Of a stretch of DNA of 64,000 bases, positions 16,810-25,449 are shown one piece after another. Numbering within the stretch: position 1 is the first letter of the stretch; every line of letters starts with the position of its first letter. The translations under genes and the position numbers were made by a program. Origin of the DNA: Halobacteriales archaeon QS_9_68_17 (GTDB lineage Archaea; Halobacteriota; Halobacteria; Halobacteriales; Natronoarchaeaceae). Below the pieces are notes generated by a model. It was not told the DNA's origin and searched no databases. It was given only the letters and a program-made list of their open reading frames with translations. The stretch is from positions 1 through 64,000 of the forward strand of contig PXSA01000041.1 in NCBI GenBank assembly GCA_003023565.1. The letters are read 5' to 3'.

Positions 16810-16923
16810 TGTTGGCACACGGTACGGGCGGACCGCGGAAAAGGATTCCGAGGGACGCGTTCGCACGTACGCGACGGTCTGGCGCTTTGCTCCGGCGAAC
16901 TCGCGTTCGCACCGCCCGGTCGC

Positions 16924-17916
16924 TCAGACCTCGTCGAACGGCCCGCCTTTCGCCGCCGAGAGGCGGCGGAACTGGTCGTCCGACAGCGAGACGGCGGCCG
17001 CGCCGATGTTCTCCTCTAACTGCTCGGTCGTGCGCGCGCCGATGATCGGCGCGGTGACCGCGTCGTGGTGCGAGAGGTAGGCGATAGCGACCTGCGCGGG
17101 GGTCGCGCCGACCTCGCCGGCCACCTCGCGGACGACGTCGAGGACGTCGAAGTTCTCCGCCGTCAGGTAGTGGTCCTGCCAGCGGTCGCCCTCGGAGGCG
17201 GTCGAGTCCTCCGGCAGGTCGGCGTCGCGTTCGTACTTCCCGGTCAGGAACCCCTGCGCGAGCGGGCTCCACGGGACCGTGCCGACGTCGTACTCCCGGC
17301 ACATGTCGAGGTACGGCCCCTCGGTCTCCCGGTCGATCAGGTTGTACCGGGGCTGGGCGAGCTTGAACGGTTCGTACCCCTTCCGGCGGGCGATCTCGTT
17401 CGCCTTCGCGACCTTCCACGCGTTCGGCACGTGCGTCGAGGTGCCGAGGTAGTTTACCTTCCCCGCCTCGACGAACTCGTTCAGCGTGCGCACGAACTCC
17501 TCGACGGGGGTGTCGTCGTCGAAGCGGTGGGTGTACAGCACGTCGACGTAGTCGGTGTCGAGGCGCTCTAAGATCCGGTCGATCTGCCGCCGGAGGTGCT
17601 TCCGGTTCAACCCCCCGCCGTTCGGGTCGTCGTCGCGGGTCGGCCAGTAGACCTTCGAGGCGATCACGAAGTCCTCGCGGTCGCGCTCGTCCAGCCAGTT
17701 GCCGATCCAGCGCTCGCTCTTCCCGCCGCCGTACACGTCGGCCGTGTCGATGAACCGGCCGCCGTGGGCCTCGTAGGCGTCGAGCAGGTCGTAAGCGCGA
17801 CCCTGGCCGATCTCTGTCGTCCCCTCGGGCGTCTCGCGGCCGAACCGCCACGTGCCGAACGCGAGCTCGCTCACTCGGAGGCCGGTCCGCCCTAACGGTA
17901 CGTAATCGAGGTCCAT
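16924..17916 (-). CDS. Aldo/keto reductase
   Basis: A 330-aa (beta/alpha)8 NAD(P)H-dependent oxidoreductase of the tas/YhdN-like branch. The catalytic tetrad is visible: D58 and Y62 in FIDTADVYGGGKS, K88 in VIASKVYWP, and the histidine in DVLYTHRFDDD. The C-terminal cofactor loop AVTAPIIGARTTEQLEENIG is complete. Length is normal. The physiological substrate cannot be read from sequence. It stands alone between sufU and a small membrane gene, all on the minus strand. Confidence 0.9.
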   Translation of the reverse strand: MDLDYVPLGRTGLRVSELAFGTWRFGRETPEGTTEIGQGRAYDLLDAYEAHGGRFIDTADVYGGGKSERWIGNWLDERDREDFVIASKVYWPTRDDDPNGGGLNRKHLRRQIDRILERLDTDYVDVLYTHRFDDDTPVEEFVRTLNEFVEAGKVNYLGTSTHVPNAWKVAKANEIARRKGYEPFKLAQPRYNLIDRETEGPYLDMCREYDVGTVPWSPLAQGFLTGKYERDADLPEDSTASEGDRWQDHYLTAENFDVLDVVREVAGEVGATPAQVAIAYLSHHDAVTAPIIGARTTEQLEENIGAAAVSLSDDQFRRLSAAKGGPFDEV

Positions 17917-17988
17917 CGAACGTGACTGATGGGTGACCGCGACAAGAACCGGTCGGTTCCGGTCGGTGCCACCGGTTCCGGCGGCCGG

Positions 17989-18159
17989 TCACGCCGGCCG
18001 TCGGGGTCCCGGCTCTTCGACGGTGCCGGACCGGCGGGCCGCGGCGACCCCGAGAAAGCCGGCGACCGGGGCCGCGACGTACACCGCGATCACCGTGCTC
18101 ACGAGCGCCGCGCAGGCGAGGCCGCAGCACGCCCACGACTTCCACATCGAATTCAGCAT
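17989..18159 (-). CDS. Small membrane protein
   Basis: A 56-aa protein with a hydrophobic, Cys-containing segment (WACCGLACAALVSTVIAVYV then AAPVAGFLGVAA) that could form one long or two short membrane helices, and a charged C-terminus. The ATG at 18159 (MLNSMWKS) is chosen because the upstream extension is a basic, non-hydrophobic stretch that includes the A/T-rich promoter-like GTATACGACGACG region. No function is recognised. Confidence 0.5.
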   Translation of the reverse strand: MLNSMWKSWACCGLACAALVSTVIAVYVAAPVAGFLGVAAARRSGTVEEPGPRRPA

Positions 18160-18253
18160 AATTCGTATACGACGACGCAAAACGTCCGGTAGGGGCGGGC
18201 CAGCGGCCCGTTCCGGAAAGCGGGCGTTCAACGGGTGACCACGCGGTCGCGGC

Positions 18254-19501
18254 TCAGGCGAACAGTTCGCGAGCGGCGTCGATGCCCTCGACGAGGCGGT
18301 CGATCTCGTCGCGCGTGTTGTAGACGTAGAACGACGCCCGCGCGGAGGCGGCGACGCCGAGTTTGTCGTGGAGGGGTTGGGTGCAGTGGTCGCCGGCGCG
18401 GGTCGCCACGGCGAAGTCGTTGAGGATGCTCGCCAGGTCGTGCGCGTGGACGCTCTCTAAGTTGAACGCGACGAGGCCGGCCCGTTCCTCGCCGACGGGC
18501 GGCCCGTAGGTCTCGACGTCGTCGAACTCCGCGAGGCGCTCCTGTGCGTAGGCGGCGAGTTGCCGTTCGTGGCGCTGCACGTTCTCCATCCCCAGGTCTT
18601 CGAGGTAGTCGACGGCCTCCGCCAGCGCGATGCCCTGCGCGATGACGGGCGTGCCGGCCTCGAACTTCCAGGGGAGGTCGTGCCACGACGACTCCTCGTA
18701 GGTGACCTTCTCGATCATCATCCCGCCGTAGTTGAACGGCTCCATCTCTTCGAGGAGGTGCTTCTTGCCGTAGAGGCCGCCGATCCCCGTCGGGCCGAGC
18801 ATCTTGTGGCCGGAGAAGGCGTAGAAGTCGGCGTCGATGGCCTCGACGTCCACCGGCTGGTTCGGCACCGCCTGCGCGCCGTCGACGAAGACGAGCGCCC
18901 CGTGGTCGTGAGCGACGTCGGCCAGTTCGTCCACCGGGTTCACGGTCCCGAGCGTGTTCGAGACGTGGAGCACGCTCACCATCGCGGTGTCGTCGGTAAT
19001 GACCTCCTTCGCGTGGTCCATGTCGAGGCGGCCGTCCTCGGTGACCTCGATGTACTTCACGTCGGCCCCGGTCCTCTTGCCGATCTGCTGCCAGGTGACC
19101 AGCGACGCGTGGTGCTCCATCTCGGTGAGGACGACCTCGTCGCCCGGGCCGAGCTCGTTCAGGCCCCAGGCGTAGGCGACGAGGTTCTCGGACTCGGTGG
19201 TGTTTTTCGTGAACACCATCTCCTCGCGCCCGCCGCTGGCACCGACGAACTCCGCGAGTTCGTCGTGGGCCTCCTCGTAGGCGATCGAAGCCTCCTGACT
19301 CAGGTGGTGGAGGCCGCGGTGGACGTTCGCGTTCGTGTGTCGGTAGTAGTGGGCGATGGCGTCGACCACCGGATCGGGCGTGTGCGTCGTCGCGGCGTTG
19401 TCGAGGTAGACGACCTGCTCCCCGCCGAACTCCCGCTGGAGGATAGGGAAGTCCTCCCGGATGGTTTCCACGTCGAGCGGTTCGGATTCTCGGGTTTCCA
19501 T
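18254..19501 (-). CDS. sufS: Cysteine desulfurase SufS
   Basis: A 415-aa class V aminotransferase-fold PLP enzyme that takes sulfur from cysteine and hands it to SufU. Schiff-base lysine K233 is in FYAFSGHKMLGPTG, the PLP-phosphate region TKNTTESENLVAY is near residue 98, and the persulfide cysteine C373 sits in ATRAGDHCTQPL, the short-loop SufS type. Length is typical. It shares strand and function with sufU at 16372, though two genes lie between them. Confidence 0.94.
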   Translation of the reverse strand: METRESEPLDVETIREDFPILQREFGGEQVVYLDNAATTHTPDPVVDAIAHYYRHTNANVHRGLHHLSQEASIAYEEAHDELAEFVGASGGREEMVFTKNTTESENLVAYAWGLNELGPGDEVVLTEMEHHASLVTWQQIGKRTGADVKYIEVTEDGRLDMDHAKEVITDDTAMVSVLHVSNTLGTVNPVDELADVAHDHGALVFVDGAQAVPNQPVDVEAIDADFYAFSGHKMLGPTGIGGLYGKKHLLEEMEPFNYGGMMIEKVTYEESSWHDLPWKFEAGTPVIAQGIALAEAVDYLEDLGMENVQRHERQLAAYAQERLAEFDDVETYGPPVGEERAGLVAFNLESVHAHDLASILNDFAVATRAGDHCTQPLHDKLGVAASARASFYVYNTRDEIDRLVEGIDAARELFA

Positions 19502-19508
19502 TACGTGA

Positions 19509-19770
19509 TCACAGGCGCTCGAAACAAAACACTCCTTCGGTCGCGGATACGTCCGGAGTCGACTTCGGGCGGAGCCCGTGCTCGTCCGGACGGTCGCTCC
19601 GGCGGTAGATCGTCGGTGGCGAGACGTCGCAGCGTTCGCTGAGCGCGTCCGCGGACATCGGTTTCCGGCTGGTCTCGATGAGGGTTCCTGGCGTACTCGC
19701 CGTCGAGCAACGAGAGCACGGCCGCTTCCCCATCGTCCGGCACTGGTCCCGACTGCGGAAAACCTGACAT
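19509..19770 (-). pseudogene. Broken HTH transcription-regulator remnant
   Basis: The reading frame from ATG 19770 gives MSGFPQSGPVPDDGEAAVLS and LLDGEYARN, then the sense shifts frame near 19690 to TLIETSRKPMSADALSERCD and VSPPTIYRRS. Together these match the start of the common haloarchaeal ArsR-like winged-helix regulator (recognition helix SPPTIYRRxDRL). After the HTH the frame continues into unrelated sequence and stops at 19509, so the C-terminal half is lost. Not functional as it stands. Confidence 0.6.
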
Positions 19771-19858
19771 AAAATCATCCACGGCTTCGCGCGCTGAAAC
19801 CGCGCCCGACGCGTGCGAACACGGATCACTTAATCCGACCGCGATCCTTGCGGGGCGT

Positions 19859-20053
19859 ATGGTGACGAAACGTTCTATCGCAGTGACGGGTATCCTGCTC
19901 GGCGTCGCGTTCGCCGGCGTCTTCCACGCGATCGCCGCGCTCGTGTACGATACCGGGCTTCGGTACGTCGGTCTCGGGGTCGCCGCGCTCGCGCTCCTCG
20001 GCATCCTGCTCGAAAACGTCTCGATCACGGGGCCGCCGCGAGAGGATGAGTAG
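19859..20053 (+). CDS. Small two-helix membrane protein
   Basis: A 64-aa protein with two clear transmembrane helices (VTGILLGVAFAGVFHAIAAL and YVGLGVAALALLGILLENV) and short charged ends. The ATG follows an A/T-rich CACTTAATCCG stretch. It stands between the broken regulator and the convergent MFS gene. Function unknown. Confidence 0.65.
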   Translation: MVTKRSIAVTGILLGVAFAGVFHAIAALVYDTGLRYVGLGVAALALLGILLENVSITGPPREDE

Positions 20054-20076
20054 GCGTCGGCGCACCCCCCGACCCG

Positions 20077-21408
20077 CTACCGGTACGCCTCGAACTCCTC
20101 CCCGAACAGGAGGAAGTAGGCCGTCCCGACGAGCCCGACGGCGGCGGCGAAAGTGAACGCGACCTCGGGACTGACGTACTCCCAGAGATAGCCGCCAAGC
20201 GCCGCGCTCGGGACGACGACCACGTTCCGGAGCAGGTAGTAAGTGCCCGTCACTCGCCCGCCGGCACCCTGTTCCGCGGGGCCGACGATCAGGGCCTTGT
20301 GTGAGGGGAGGCCGGCGAAGCGTAGCCCCGAGAACGCGAACACGAGGACCATCGCGGTCGCGTTCGCGGGGGCGTAGACCAGGACGACCGGGAACACCGC
20401 GTAGACGGCGAACCCGAGCGCCACGACGGGTTTAAGACCCACGCGCTCCGCGGCTTTCGCCGCCGGGGCCATCACGAGGAGCGCGACCAGCATCTCCACG
20501 CCGAGCAGGTAGCCGAAGAAGGCCTCCGGCGAGAGGTCGACCGCGTACGAGACGCCGCCGAGCGCGACGGTCGCCTCCAGGCCGACCTCCAGAAAGCGGG
20601 TGACGACCAGCACGAAGAAGACGTACACCATCCCGTTCGCGAACCGGACGAGCGTGTCGCCGACCAGCAGCGGCCGCAGTTCGTCGGGCATCTCGCGCAG
20701 GTCCCGCCTGACCCGGGCGATCCCCTCGAACGACCCGCCGATGCTGTCCCGACTCGCGTCGTAAAGGACGTGTTGTACGGCGGTCCCGACCGCACCGAAC
20801 ACGACGGCGACGGCGAGCACGAACTGGAAGCTGACCGTGAACTCGTCGCGGAGGCCGATGAGGACGGCGGCGAGCACCGGGCCGATCAGGAACGCGGTCC
20901 GGCGGAACGTCTCCGTGCTGGCGAACCCCGCCGCCAGCCGCGACGGCTCGGTCGCCTGCTTGACGACGGCGAACGTCGCGCCGAGACCGAACGACTTCCA
21001 CGCCTGCGCGAGGACGAGGCCGACGAAGACCCAGATCCACGGACCGACGGTGACGCCCGCCACGGTGACGGCACCGACGCCGGGCGCGACCAGCCAGACG
21101 GCGAACCCGAGCGTCGACAGCAGGCCGAAGACGGTCAGCGCGTACCGCGAGCCGATCCGGTCGGACACCGCGCCGCCCGGGTAGGGATACACCGCCGAGA
21201 TGACGTTTCCGAACGTCCCGAACAGACCGACGACGAAGCCCGACGCGCCGAGCGCCGCCATGTACTCGGGGAGGAACCGACTGGTCATCTGAAAGCCCAG
21301 GCTGAACGCGAACATCGCCAGCGAGAGCACCAACACGTCGCGTCGCAGCGCGAAGAACTGCCGGAACGCGTCGACCGGTCCCGCCGCCTCGGCCTGCTCC
21401 CGTGCCAT
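20077..21408 (-). CDS. Major facilitator superfamily transporter
   Basis: A 443-aa protein with twelve hydrophobic segments in two six-helix halves; AVSDRIGSRYALTVFG between helices 2 and 3 is the MFS loop motif (G/S-x-x-x-D-R-x-G-R-R-like). The second half has lower conservation. Substrate cannot be predicted; drug or metabolite efflux is the commonest role in haloarchaeal members of this type. It stands alone with no linked regulator other than the broken HTH gene 300 bases away. Confidence 0.85.
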   Translation of the reverse strand: MAREQAEAAGPVDAFRQFFALRRDVLVLSLAMFAFSLGFQMTSRFLPEYMAALGASGFVVGLFGTFGNVISAVYPYPGGAVSDRIGSRYALTVFGLLSTLGFAVWLVAPGVGAVTVAGVTVGPWIWVFVGLVLAQAWKSFGLGATFAVVKQATEPSRLAAGFASTETFRRTAFLIGPVLAAVLIGLRDEFTVSFQFVLAVAVVFGAVGTAVQHVLYDASRDSIGGSFEGIARVRRDLREMPDELRPLLVGDTLVRFANGMVYVFFVLVVTRFLEVGLEATVALGGVSYAVDLSPEAFFGYLLGVEMLVALLVMAPAAKAAERVGLKPVVALGFAVYAVFPVVLVYAPANATAMVLVFAFSGLRFAGLPSHKALIVGPAEQGAGGRVTGTYYLLRNVVVVPSAALGGYLWEYVSPEVAFTFAAAVGLVGTAYFLLFGEEFEAYR

Positions 21409-21473
21409 GCCGATGGGTGGTCGTCGCGTTCCCTAAAGTTACCCTTCCGAAAAGACCCCGACCCGGCACCGTC

Positions 21474-21767
21474 TCAGGCCAGTTGCAACAGTTGCGCGTG
21501 CAGCGTCGACTCCACTTCGAGGACGTTCGCCTCGTCGACGAACCCCTCCTCGACCGCCAGTCCGACCGCCTCGCGGCCGACGATGTTGGCGACGGTGGCG
21601 CGGGCGAGGCTGTCGACCACGGCCGCCTCGTCGACCGACTCGCCGCCGTAGAACTCCTCGGTGACGGTCAGCGAGACGTTCCCCTCCTCGAACGTCTCGC
21701 CCAGCAGGTCGTCGTCGCAGACAGCGACGAGCAGCCCCTCCTCCGTCTCGCGCTCGTTGACGATCAC
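21474..21767 (-). CDS. DUF424 family protein
   Basis: A 97-aa protein reading VIVNERETEEGLLVAVCDDD from a GTG start, then LLGETFEEGNVSLTVTEEFY, the pattern of archaeal DUF424. The GTG at 21767 overlaps the stop of the TPR gene upstream by four bases (GTGA), which decides the start. DUF424 is an archaeal family often encoded near translation genes; no activity is established. The C-terminus (HAQLLQLA) is intact. Confidence 0.8.
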   Translation of the reverse strand: MIVNERETEEGLLVAVCDDDLLGETFEEGNVSLTVTEEFYGGESVDEAAVVDSLARATVANIVGREAVGLAVEEGFVDEANVLEVESTLHAQLLQLA

Positions 21768-22492
21768 TCTACCAGCTCCTGCTCGGCCTCCTTGCGTATC
21801 TCCTCGGCCTCCTCGGCGATCTCCTCGGCGCGGTCGTACTCGCCGAGTTCTTCGAGCGCGCGGGCCTTCTCCTCGAGGACGGTGGAGTCGCGCATCCCCA
21901 GGCGGATCGCGTTGTCGATGCTGTTCAGCGCGTCCTCGGCGAGGCCGCGCTCCAGCAGGAAGAAGCCGCGGTTGTACCACGCCTGCGCGAAGCGCTCGTC
22001 GACCTCGACGGCCTTCTCGGCGTGTTCGAGCGCCTGCTCGCTCCGGCCGGACTCCCAGAGCGCGTACGCGAGGTCGGTGTGTGCCGTGGCGGCGTGTTCG
22101 CTCTCGTCGTCGATGCGCAGTGCCTCGCGGTAGGAGCCGATCGCGGCGTCCCACTCCTCCAGTTCGGCGTGGGCCGCGCCCTTGTTCGTCCGGGCCTCCT
22201 GCTCGACGCGGTCGTCGTCGGCGTACCGGGCGGCCCGCTCCAGGGCGTCGGTCGCCTGTTCGTAGCGGTTGATCCGCATGTACTCCAGCCCGACGTCGAC
22301 GAGCGCGTCGGCGTCGATCCGGTCGTCCGGGACCGCCTCGTCGTCCAGGAGGTCGGAGACGACGCGGGAGTCGACGGGGTCGACCTTGTCGGTGTCGACG
22401 TCGAGTTCGGGCGGGTCGATGTCGAACTCGTCGTGGGCGTCGGAGAAGCCCTGCCCCTCCGAGAACCGGTGGTCGTCGGAGTCGTCAGTCAT
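21764..22492 (-). CDS. Tetratricopeptide-repeat protein
   Basis: A 242-aa acidic protein. After a disordered N-terminus (residues 1-55) come about five TPR units with the A-x-x-x-Y/G-x-x-A pattern: LEYMRINRYEQATDALERAA, EWDAAIGSYREALRI, HTDLAYALWESGRSEQALEH, AWYNRGFFLLERGLAEDALN and LEELGEYDRAEEIAEEAE. TPR arrays bind partner proteins. The downstream DUF424 gene is translationally coupled to it. The ATG is the complement of 22490-22492. Confidence 0.85.
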   Translation of the reverse strand: MTDDSDDHRFSEGQGFSDAHDEFDIDPPELDVDTDKVDPVDSRVVSDLLDDEAVPDDRIDADALVDVGLEYMRINRYEQATDALERAARYADDDRVEQEARTNKGAAHAELEEWDAAIGSYREALRIDDESEHAATAHTDLAYALWESGRSEQALEHAEKAVEVDERFAQAWYNRGFFLLERGLAEDALNSIDNAIRLGMRDSTVLEEKARALEELGEYDRAEEIAEEAEEIRKEAEQELVE

Positions 22493-22888
22493 AGTCGCGA
22501 ATTAGCGGGCAGCGTGGTTAAGGTCTGCGACCCAGAAAGCCCCCGCGACCGACTGGCGTCAGTCGCGTCGCCCTCGATGTCCACCGGAGCGGCTTCGCCG
22601 CTCCGAGCCTTCGCTCACTGCGTTCACGGAGACGCCAGCGAGCGCCGTCGCGCTCGTTCGGGGCCGCCGGGTTGCGCGAGCCACCGTGAGGCCTGGCCTC
22701 GCGAGCCTTCACTCGCGCTGCTCGTGCAGACCCCGCGGTCGCGGACACGCTTCGAGTGCCTGCCCTTCCCCGGCGCTCGGCGCGCTCACGTTCGTTCGCG
22801 CCGCCGAGCGCGGCCACGCCGCAACGACCGTTCCGCCGTCCCGTGACCGGGGACGTATCTTCAAGGGTTCAGCCGTTGCAGTTCGTGT
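22493..22888. other. Non-coding stretch of short GC-rich hairpins
   Basis: About 400 bases without a credible gene. It is a chain of small perfect palindromes, the clearest being 22586-22604 (GGAGCGGC-TTC-GCCGCTCC), with further ones near 22690-22720. Similar modules appear at 33170-33290 and inside two coding regions. The last part, before 22889, includes TATCTTCAAGGGTT and probably holds the promoter of the RNA ligase-like gene. Confidence 0.6.
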
Positions 22889-23458
22889 ATGCGACTGTTC
22901 GTCAGTATCGACCTGCCGGACCAGTTGGCGGACCCGATCGGGGAGGTTCAGGAGCTGTTCGAAGGGGCGGGCGGTCTGAACGTCACCGACCCCGAGCAGG
23001 CCCACGTGACGATGACGTTTCTGGGGGACGTGGACGAGGACCGCCTCGACGAGGTGACCGCCGCCGTCGAACGGGGGGTGGAGCGCGGCGTCGACCACGC
23101 CGGTATCGCGGACCCGTTCCCGGCGCGGTTCGCGGGACTGGGCGTGTTCCCGAGCCCCGACTACATCAGCGTCGTCTGGCTCGGCGTCGAGGTCGGCAAG
23201 GAGGAGATGACGGCGCTCCACGAGTGTATCGAGGACGAAACGACCGACATCGGCTTCGACCCCGAGGGGAACGAGTTCACCCCGCACGTCACGCTCGCCC
23301 GGATGGAACACGCCGACGGCAAGGAGCGGGTACGGGAGGTCGTCGAGGACCGCCACCCCACCGTGGGCGAGATGGTCGTCGACGAGGTGCGCCTGACGAA
23401 AAGCGATCCGACGCAGAACGGACCCGAGTACTCGACGGTCGAGTCGTTCCCGCTGTAG
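22889..23458 (+). CDS. thpR: RNA 2',3'-cyclic phosphodiesterase (ThpR, LigT-like)
   Basis: A 189-aa two-histidine phosphoesterase. The paired signatures are HVTMTF at residues 39-44 and HVTLAR at 133-138, with the fold's internal pseudo-symmetry. Members open 2',3'-cyclic phosphates and were first described as 2'-5' RNA ligases of tRNA halves. The length is standard and the N-terminus MRLFVSIDLP is the family start. It precedes the ribosomal-protein run but has a separate intergenic gap of about 140 bases. Confidence 0.92.
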   Translation: MRLFVSIDLPDQLADPIGEVQELFEGAGGLNVTDPEQAHVTMTFLGDVDEDRLDEVTAAVERGVERGVDHAGIADPFPARFAGLGVFPSPDYISVVWLGVEVGKEEMTALHECIEDETTDIGFDPEGNEFTPHVTLARMEHADGKERVREVVEDRHPTVGEMVVDEVRLTKSDPTQNGPEYSTVESFPL

Positions 23459-23602
23459 TCCCGCAGCGTGGAGACGCGGCGCGTCTCGTCGGGGACCGCC
23501 TCGCCCGTGCCGCGTCCGTCATCGGGTCGTCGTGCCGGTCGCTCGCACCCGCGGGGTCAAAGGAACAAGATTTTAAGCGGCGGCGGGGTAGCTAGTCCCA
23601 CT

Positions 23603-23755
23603 ATGGGTAAGAAATCGAAGGCGAAAAAGAAGCGGCTCGCGAAGCTCGAGAACCAGAACAGCCGGGTGCCGGCGTGGGTCATGATGAAGACGGACATGGA
23701 GGTCCAGCGAAACCCCAAGCGGCGCAACTGGCGGCGTAACGACACCGACGAATAA
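23603..23755 (+). CDS. rpl39e: Ribosomal protein L39e (eL39)
   Basis: A 50-aa, very basic protein ([20 protein letters not shown], ending [15 protein letters not shown]) that is the complete eL39 of the large subunit, which lines the peptide exit tunnel. The conserved VPAWVMMKT and [10 protein letters not shown] segments identify it. ATTTTAAGC about 30 bases upstream is a plausible TATA box for the whole rpl39e-ftsY run. Its stop overlaps the next start (TAATG). Confidence 0.96.
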   Translation: MGKKSKAKKKRLAKLENQNSRVPAWVMMKTDMEVQRNPKRRNWRRNDTDE

Positions 23756-24033
23756 TGAGCGCTAACGACTTCGAGGAGCGGGTCGTCACCGTTCCGCTGC
23801 GTGACGCGAAGGCCGCGGCGTCGCACGAGCGCGCCGACAAGGCGATGACGATCGTCCGCGAGCATCTGGCCCAGCACTTCTCCGTCGACGATGCGGACGT
23901 TCGCCTCGACCCCTCGATCAACGAGGCAGTCTGGTCCCGGGGACGCCGGAAGCCCCCGAGCAAGCTCCGCGTCCGCGCCGCCCGCTTCGAGGAAGAGGGC
24001 CGCGGCGTCGTCGAAGCCGAGTACGCAGAGTAA
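23755..24033 (+). CDS. rpl31e: Ribosomal protein L31e (eL31)
   Basis: A 92-aa protein of the large subunit surface near the exit tunnel. [16 protein letters not shown], then [17 protein letters not shown] and the conserved W in [20 protein letters not shown], are eL31 hallmarks. It overlaps rpl39e by one base and is followed three bases later by eif6, so the three are one operon. Confidence 0.96.
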   Translation: MSANDFEERVVTVPLRDAKAAASHERADKAMTIVREHLAQHFSVDDADVRLDPSINEAVWSRGRRKPPSKLRVRAARFEEEGRGVVEAEYAE

Positions 24034-24035
24034 CT

Positions 24036-24701
24036 TTGCTTCGCGCCGCGTTCTCCGGTTCCGCGTACGTCGGCGTTTTCGCTCGCGCGACCGCTACCTG
24101 TCTGCTCGTCCGTCCCGACGTCGACCAGTCGCTGGTCGAGGACCTCGAAGACGAACTCGGGGTCCCCGCGGCGGCCACTACCGTCGGCGGGTCGGGCACG
24201 GTCGGCGCGTTGGCCGCCGGCAACTCCGCCGGGCTGCTGGTCAGCAGCCGGCTCCGCGACGTCGAACGCGAGCGCGTCGACGAGGTCGTAGATGTCCCGG
24301 TCGCCGAACTCCCCGGGCGTATCAACGCCGCCGGCAACGTCGTTCTCGCGAACGACGCCGGCGCGTACGTCCACCCCGACCTCCCGCGAGACGCGGTGCG
24401 GGTCGTGCAGGACACGCTCGACGTGCCGGTCGAACGGGGCGAACTCGCGGGCGTCCGCACCGTCGGCACCGCCGCCGTCGCGACCAACGACGGCGTGCTC
24501 TGTCATCCCGAAACGACCGACGGAGAGCTGGACTTCCTCGAGGACCTGCTCGACGTCCGCGCCGACATCGGCACGGTCAACTACGGCGCGCCGCTGGTCG
24601 GGTCCGGCCTCGTCGCCAACAGCCACGGGTACGTCGCCGGGCAGGACACGACCGGTCCCGAGCTGGGTCGCATCGAGGACGCGCTCGGCTACATCGACTG
24701 A
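24036..24701 (+). CDS. eif6: Translation initiation/anti-association factor aIF6
   Basis: A 221-aa pentein-fold protein that binds the 50S subunit and prevents premature joining with 30S. Five repeats with pseudo five-fold symmetry are visible, with [57 protein letters not shown] and [14 protein letters not shown]. The only start compatible with the repeat structure is TTG at 24036, three bases after rpl31e. A TTG start is uncommon but fits tight operon spacing. Confidence 0.95.
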   Translation: MLRAAFSGSAYVGVFARATATCLLVRPDVDQSLVEDLEDELGVPAAATTVGGSGTVGALAAGNSAGLLVSSRLRDVERERVDEVVDVPVAELPGRINAAGNVVLANDAGAYVHPDLPRDAVRVVQDTLDVPVERGELAGVRTVGTAAVATNDGVLCHPETTDGELDFLEDLLDVRADIGTVNYGAPLVGSGLVANSHGYVAGQDTTGPELGRIEDALGYID

Positions 24702-24808
24702 CCCCGTCGTTTCCGCCGCCGCTGTTCTCTGGCACCGGTCCGTTTCCCGGCCGCCGCCGGGAGGTTCATGTAGGAAGATTCTTCCGGCGCAAAGCCGGAT
24801 GGTGAGAC

Positions 24809-24982
24809 ATGAGTCAGTTTACTGTAAGCGGTGCGTTCCAGTCGCGTGACGGCTGGGCCACGTTCGAGAAGTCGGTCGACGCCGAGAACGAGGCCGTCGC
24901 GGTCGAGTACGTTTACTCCCGGATGGGGAGCCACCACGGTCTCAAGCGCGCGCAGATCGAGATCTCGGAGGTAGCCGAATAA
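24809..24982 (+). CDS. rpl18a: Ribosomal protein L20e/LX (eL20)
   Basis: A 57-aa archaeal LX protein (MSQFTVSGAFQSRDGWATFE and a body ending HHGLKRAQIEISEVAE), equivalent to the eukaryotic eL20 first domain. The conserved G-F-K/Q and YSRMGSHHGLKRAQI segments support it. The stop overlaps the prefoldin ATG (TAATG). About 100 bases separate it from eif6. Confidence 0.93.
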   Translation: MSQFTVSGAFQSRDGWATFEKSVDAENEAVAVEYVYSRMGSHHGLKRAQIEISEVAE

Positions 24983-25443
24983 TGATGGGCGGCGGTCAGC
25001 AGGAGCTACAGCAGCTCTCCCAGGAGATCCAGGAGATCCAGGAACGGGTCGAATCGCTCGAAGGTGAGGTCGAGGACCTCCAGACCGAGAAAACGGAGAT
25101 CGACGAGGCCATCGAGGCCATCGAGACGCTTGACACCGGCTCCATGGTGCAGGTGCCCCTCGGCGGCGACGCCTACCTCCGCGCCGAGGTTCAGGACATC
25201 GACGAGGTCACCGTCGGCCTCGGCGGCGGCTACGCCGCGGAGCAGGACGAGGAGGGCGCTATCGACACGCTGGAGAACAAGAAAGGCGTCGTCGACGGCC
25301 GCATCGACGAGGTCAACTCGGAGATCGCCGAGCTCGAGTCCGAGAGCGAGGAACTCGAGCAGAAGGCACAGCAGATGCAACAGCAGCAGATGCAACAGCA
25401 GATGCAGCAGATGCAACAACAGGAGCAGAACGACGACGAGTAA
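24982..25443 (+). CDS. pfdA: Prefoldin subunit alpha
   Basis: A 153-aa coiled-coil chaperone subunit. Two long helices (residues 5-50 and 105-150) flank a beta hairpin with MVQVPLGGDAYLRAEV and VTVGLGGGYAAEQ, the signature of the alpha subunit. With beta subunits it forms the hexamer that delivers unfolded proteins to the thermosome. The C-terminus is a long Gln/Met-rich run (QQQQMQ-like), encoded by a CAG/CAA/ATG low-complexity tract. Confidence 0.95.
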   Translation: MMGGGQQELQQLSQEIQEIQERVESLEGEVEDLQTEKTEIDEAIEAIETLDTGSMVQVPLGGDAYLRAEVQDIDEVTVGLGGGYAAEQDEEGAIDTLENKKGVVDGRIDEVNSEIAELESESEELEQKAQQMQQQQMQQQMQQMQQQEQNDDE

Positions 25444-25449
25444 CGGGCG

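Noticed and set aside
24036-24038. ATG start for eif6
   Set aside because: No ATG falls in frame near the conserved N-terminus; TTG at 24036, three bases after rpl31e, fits the first repeat.
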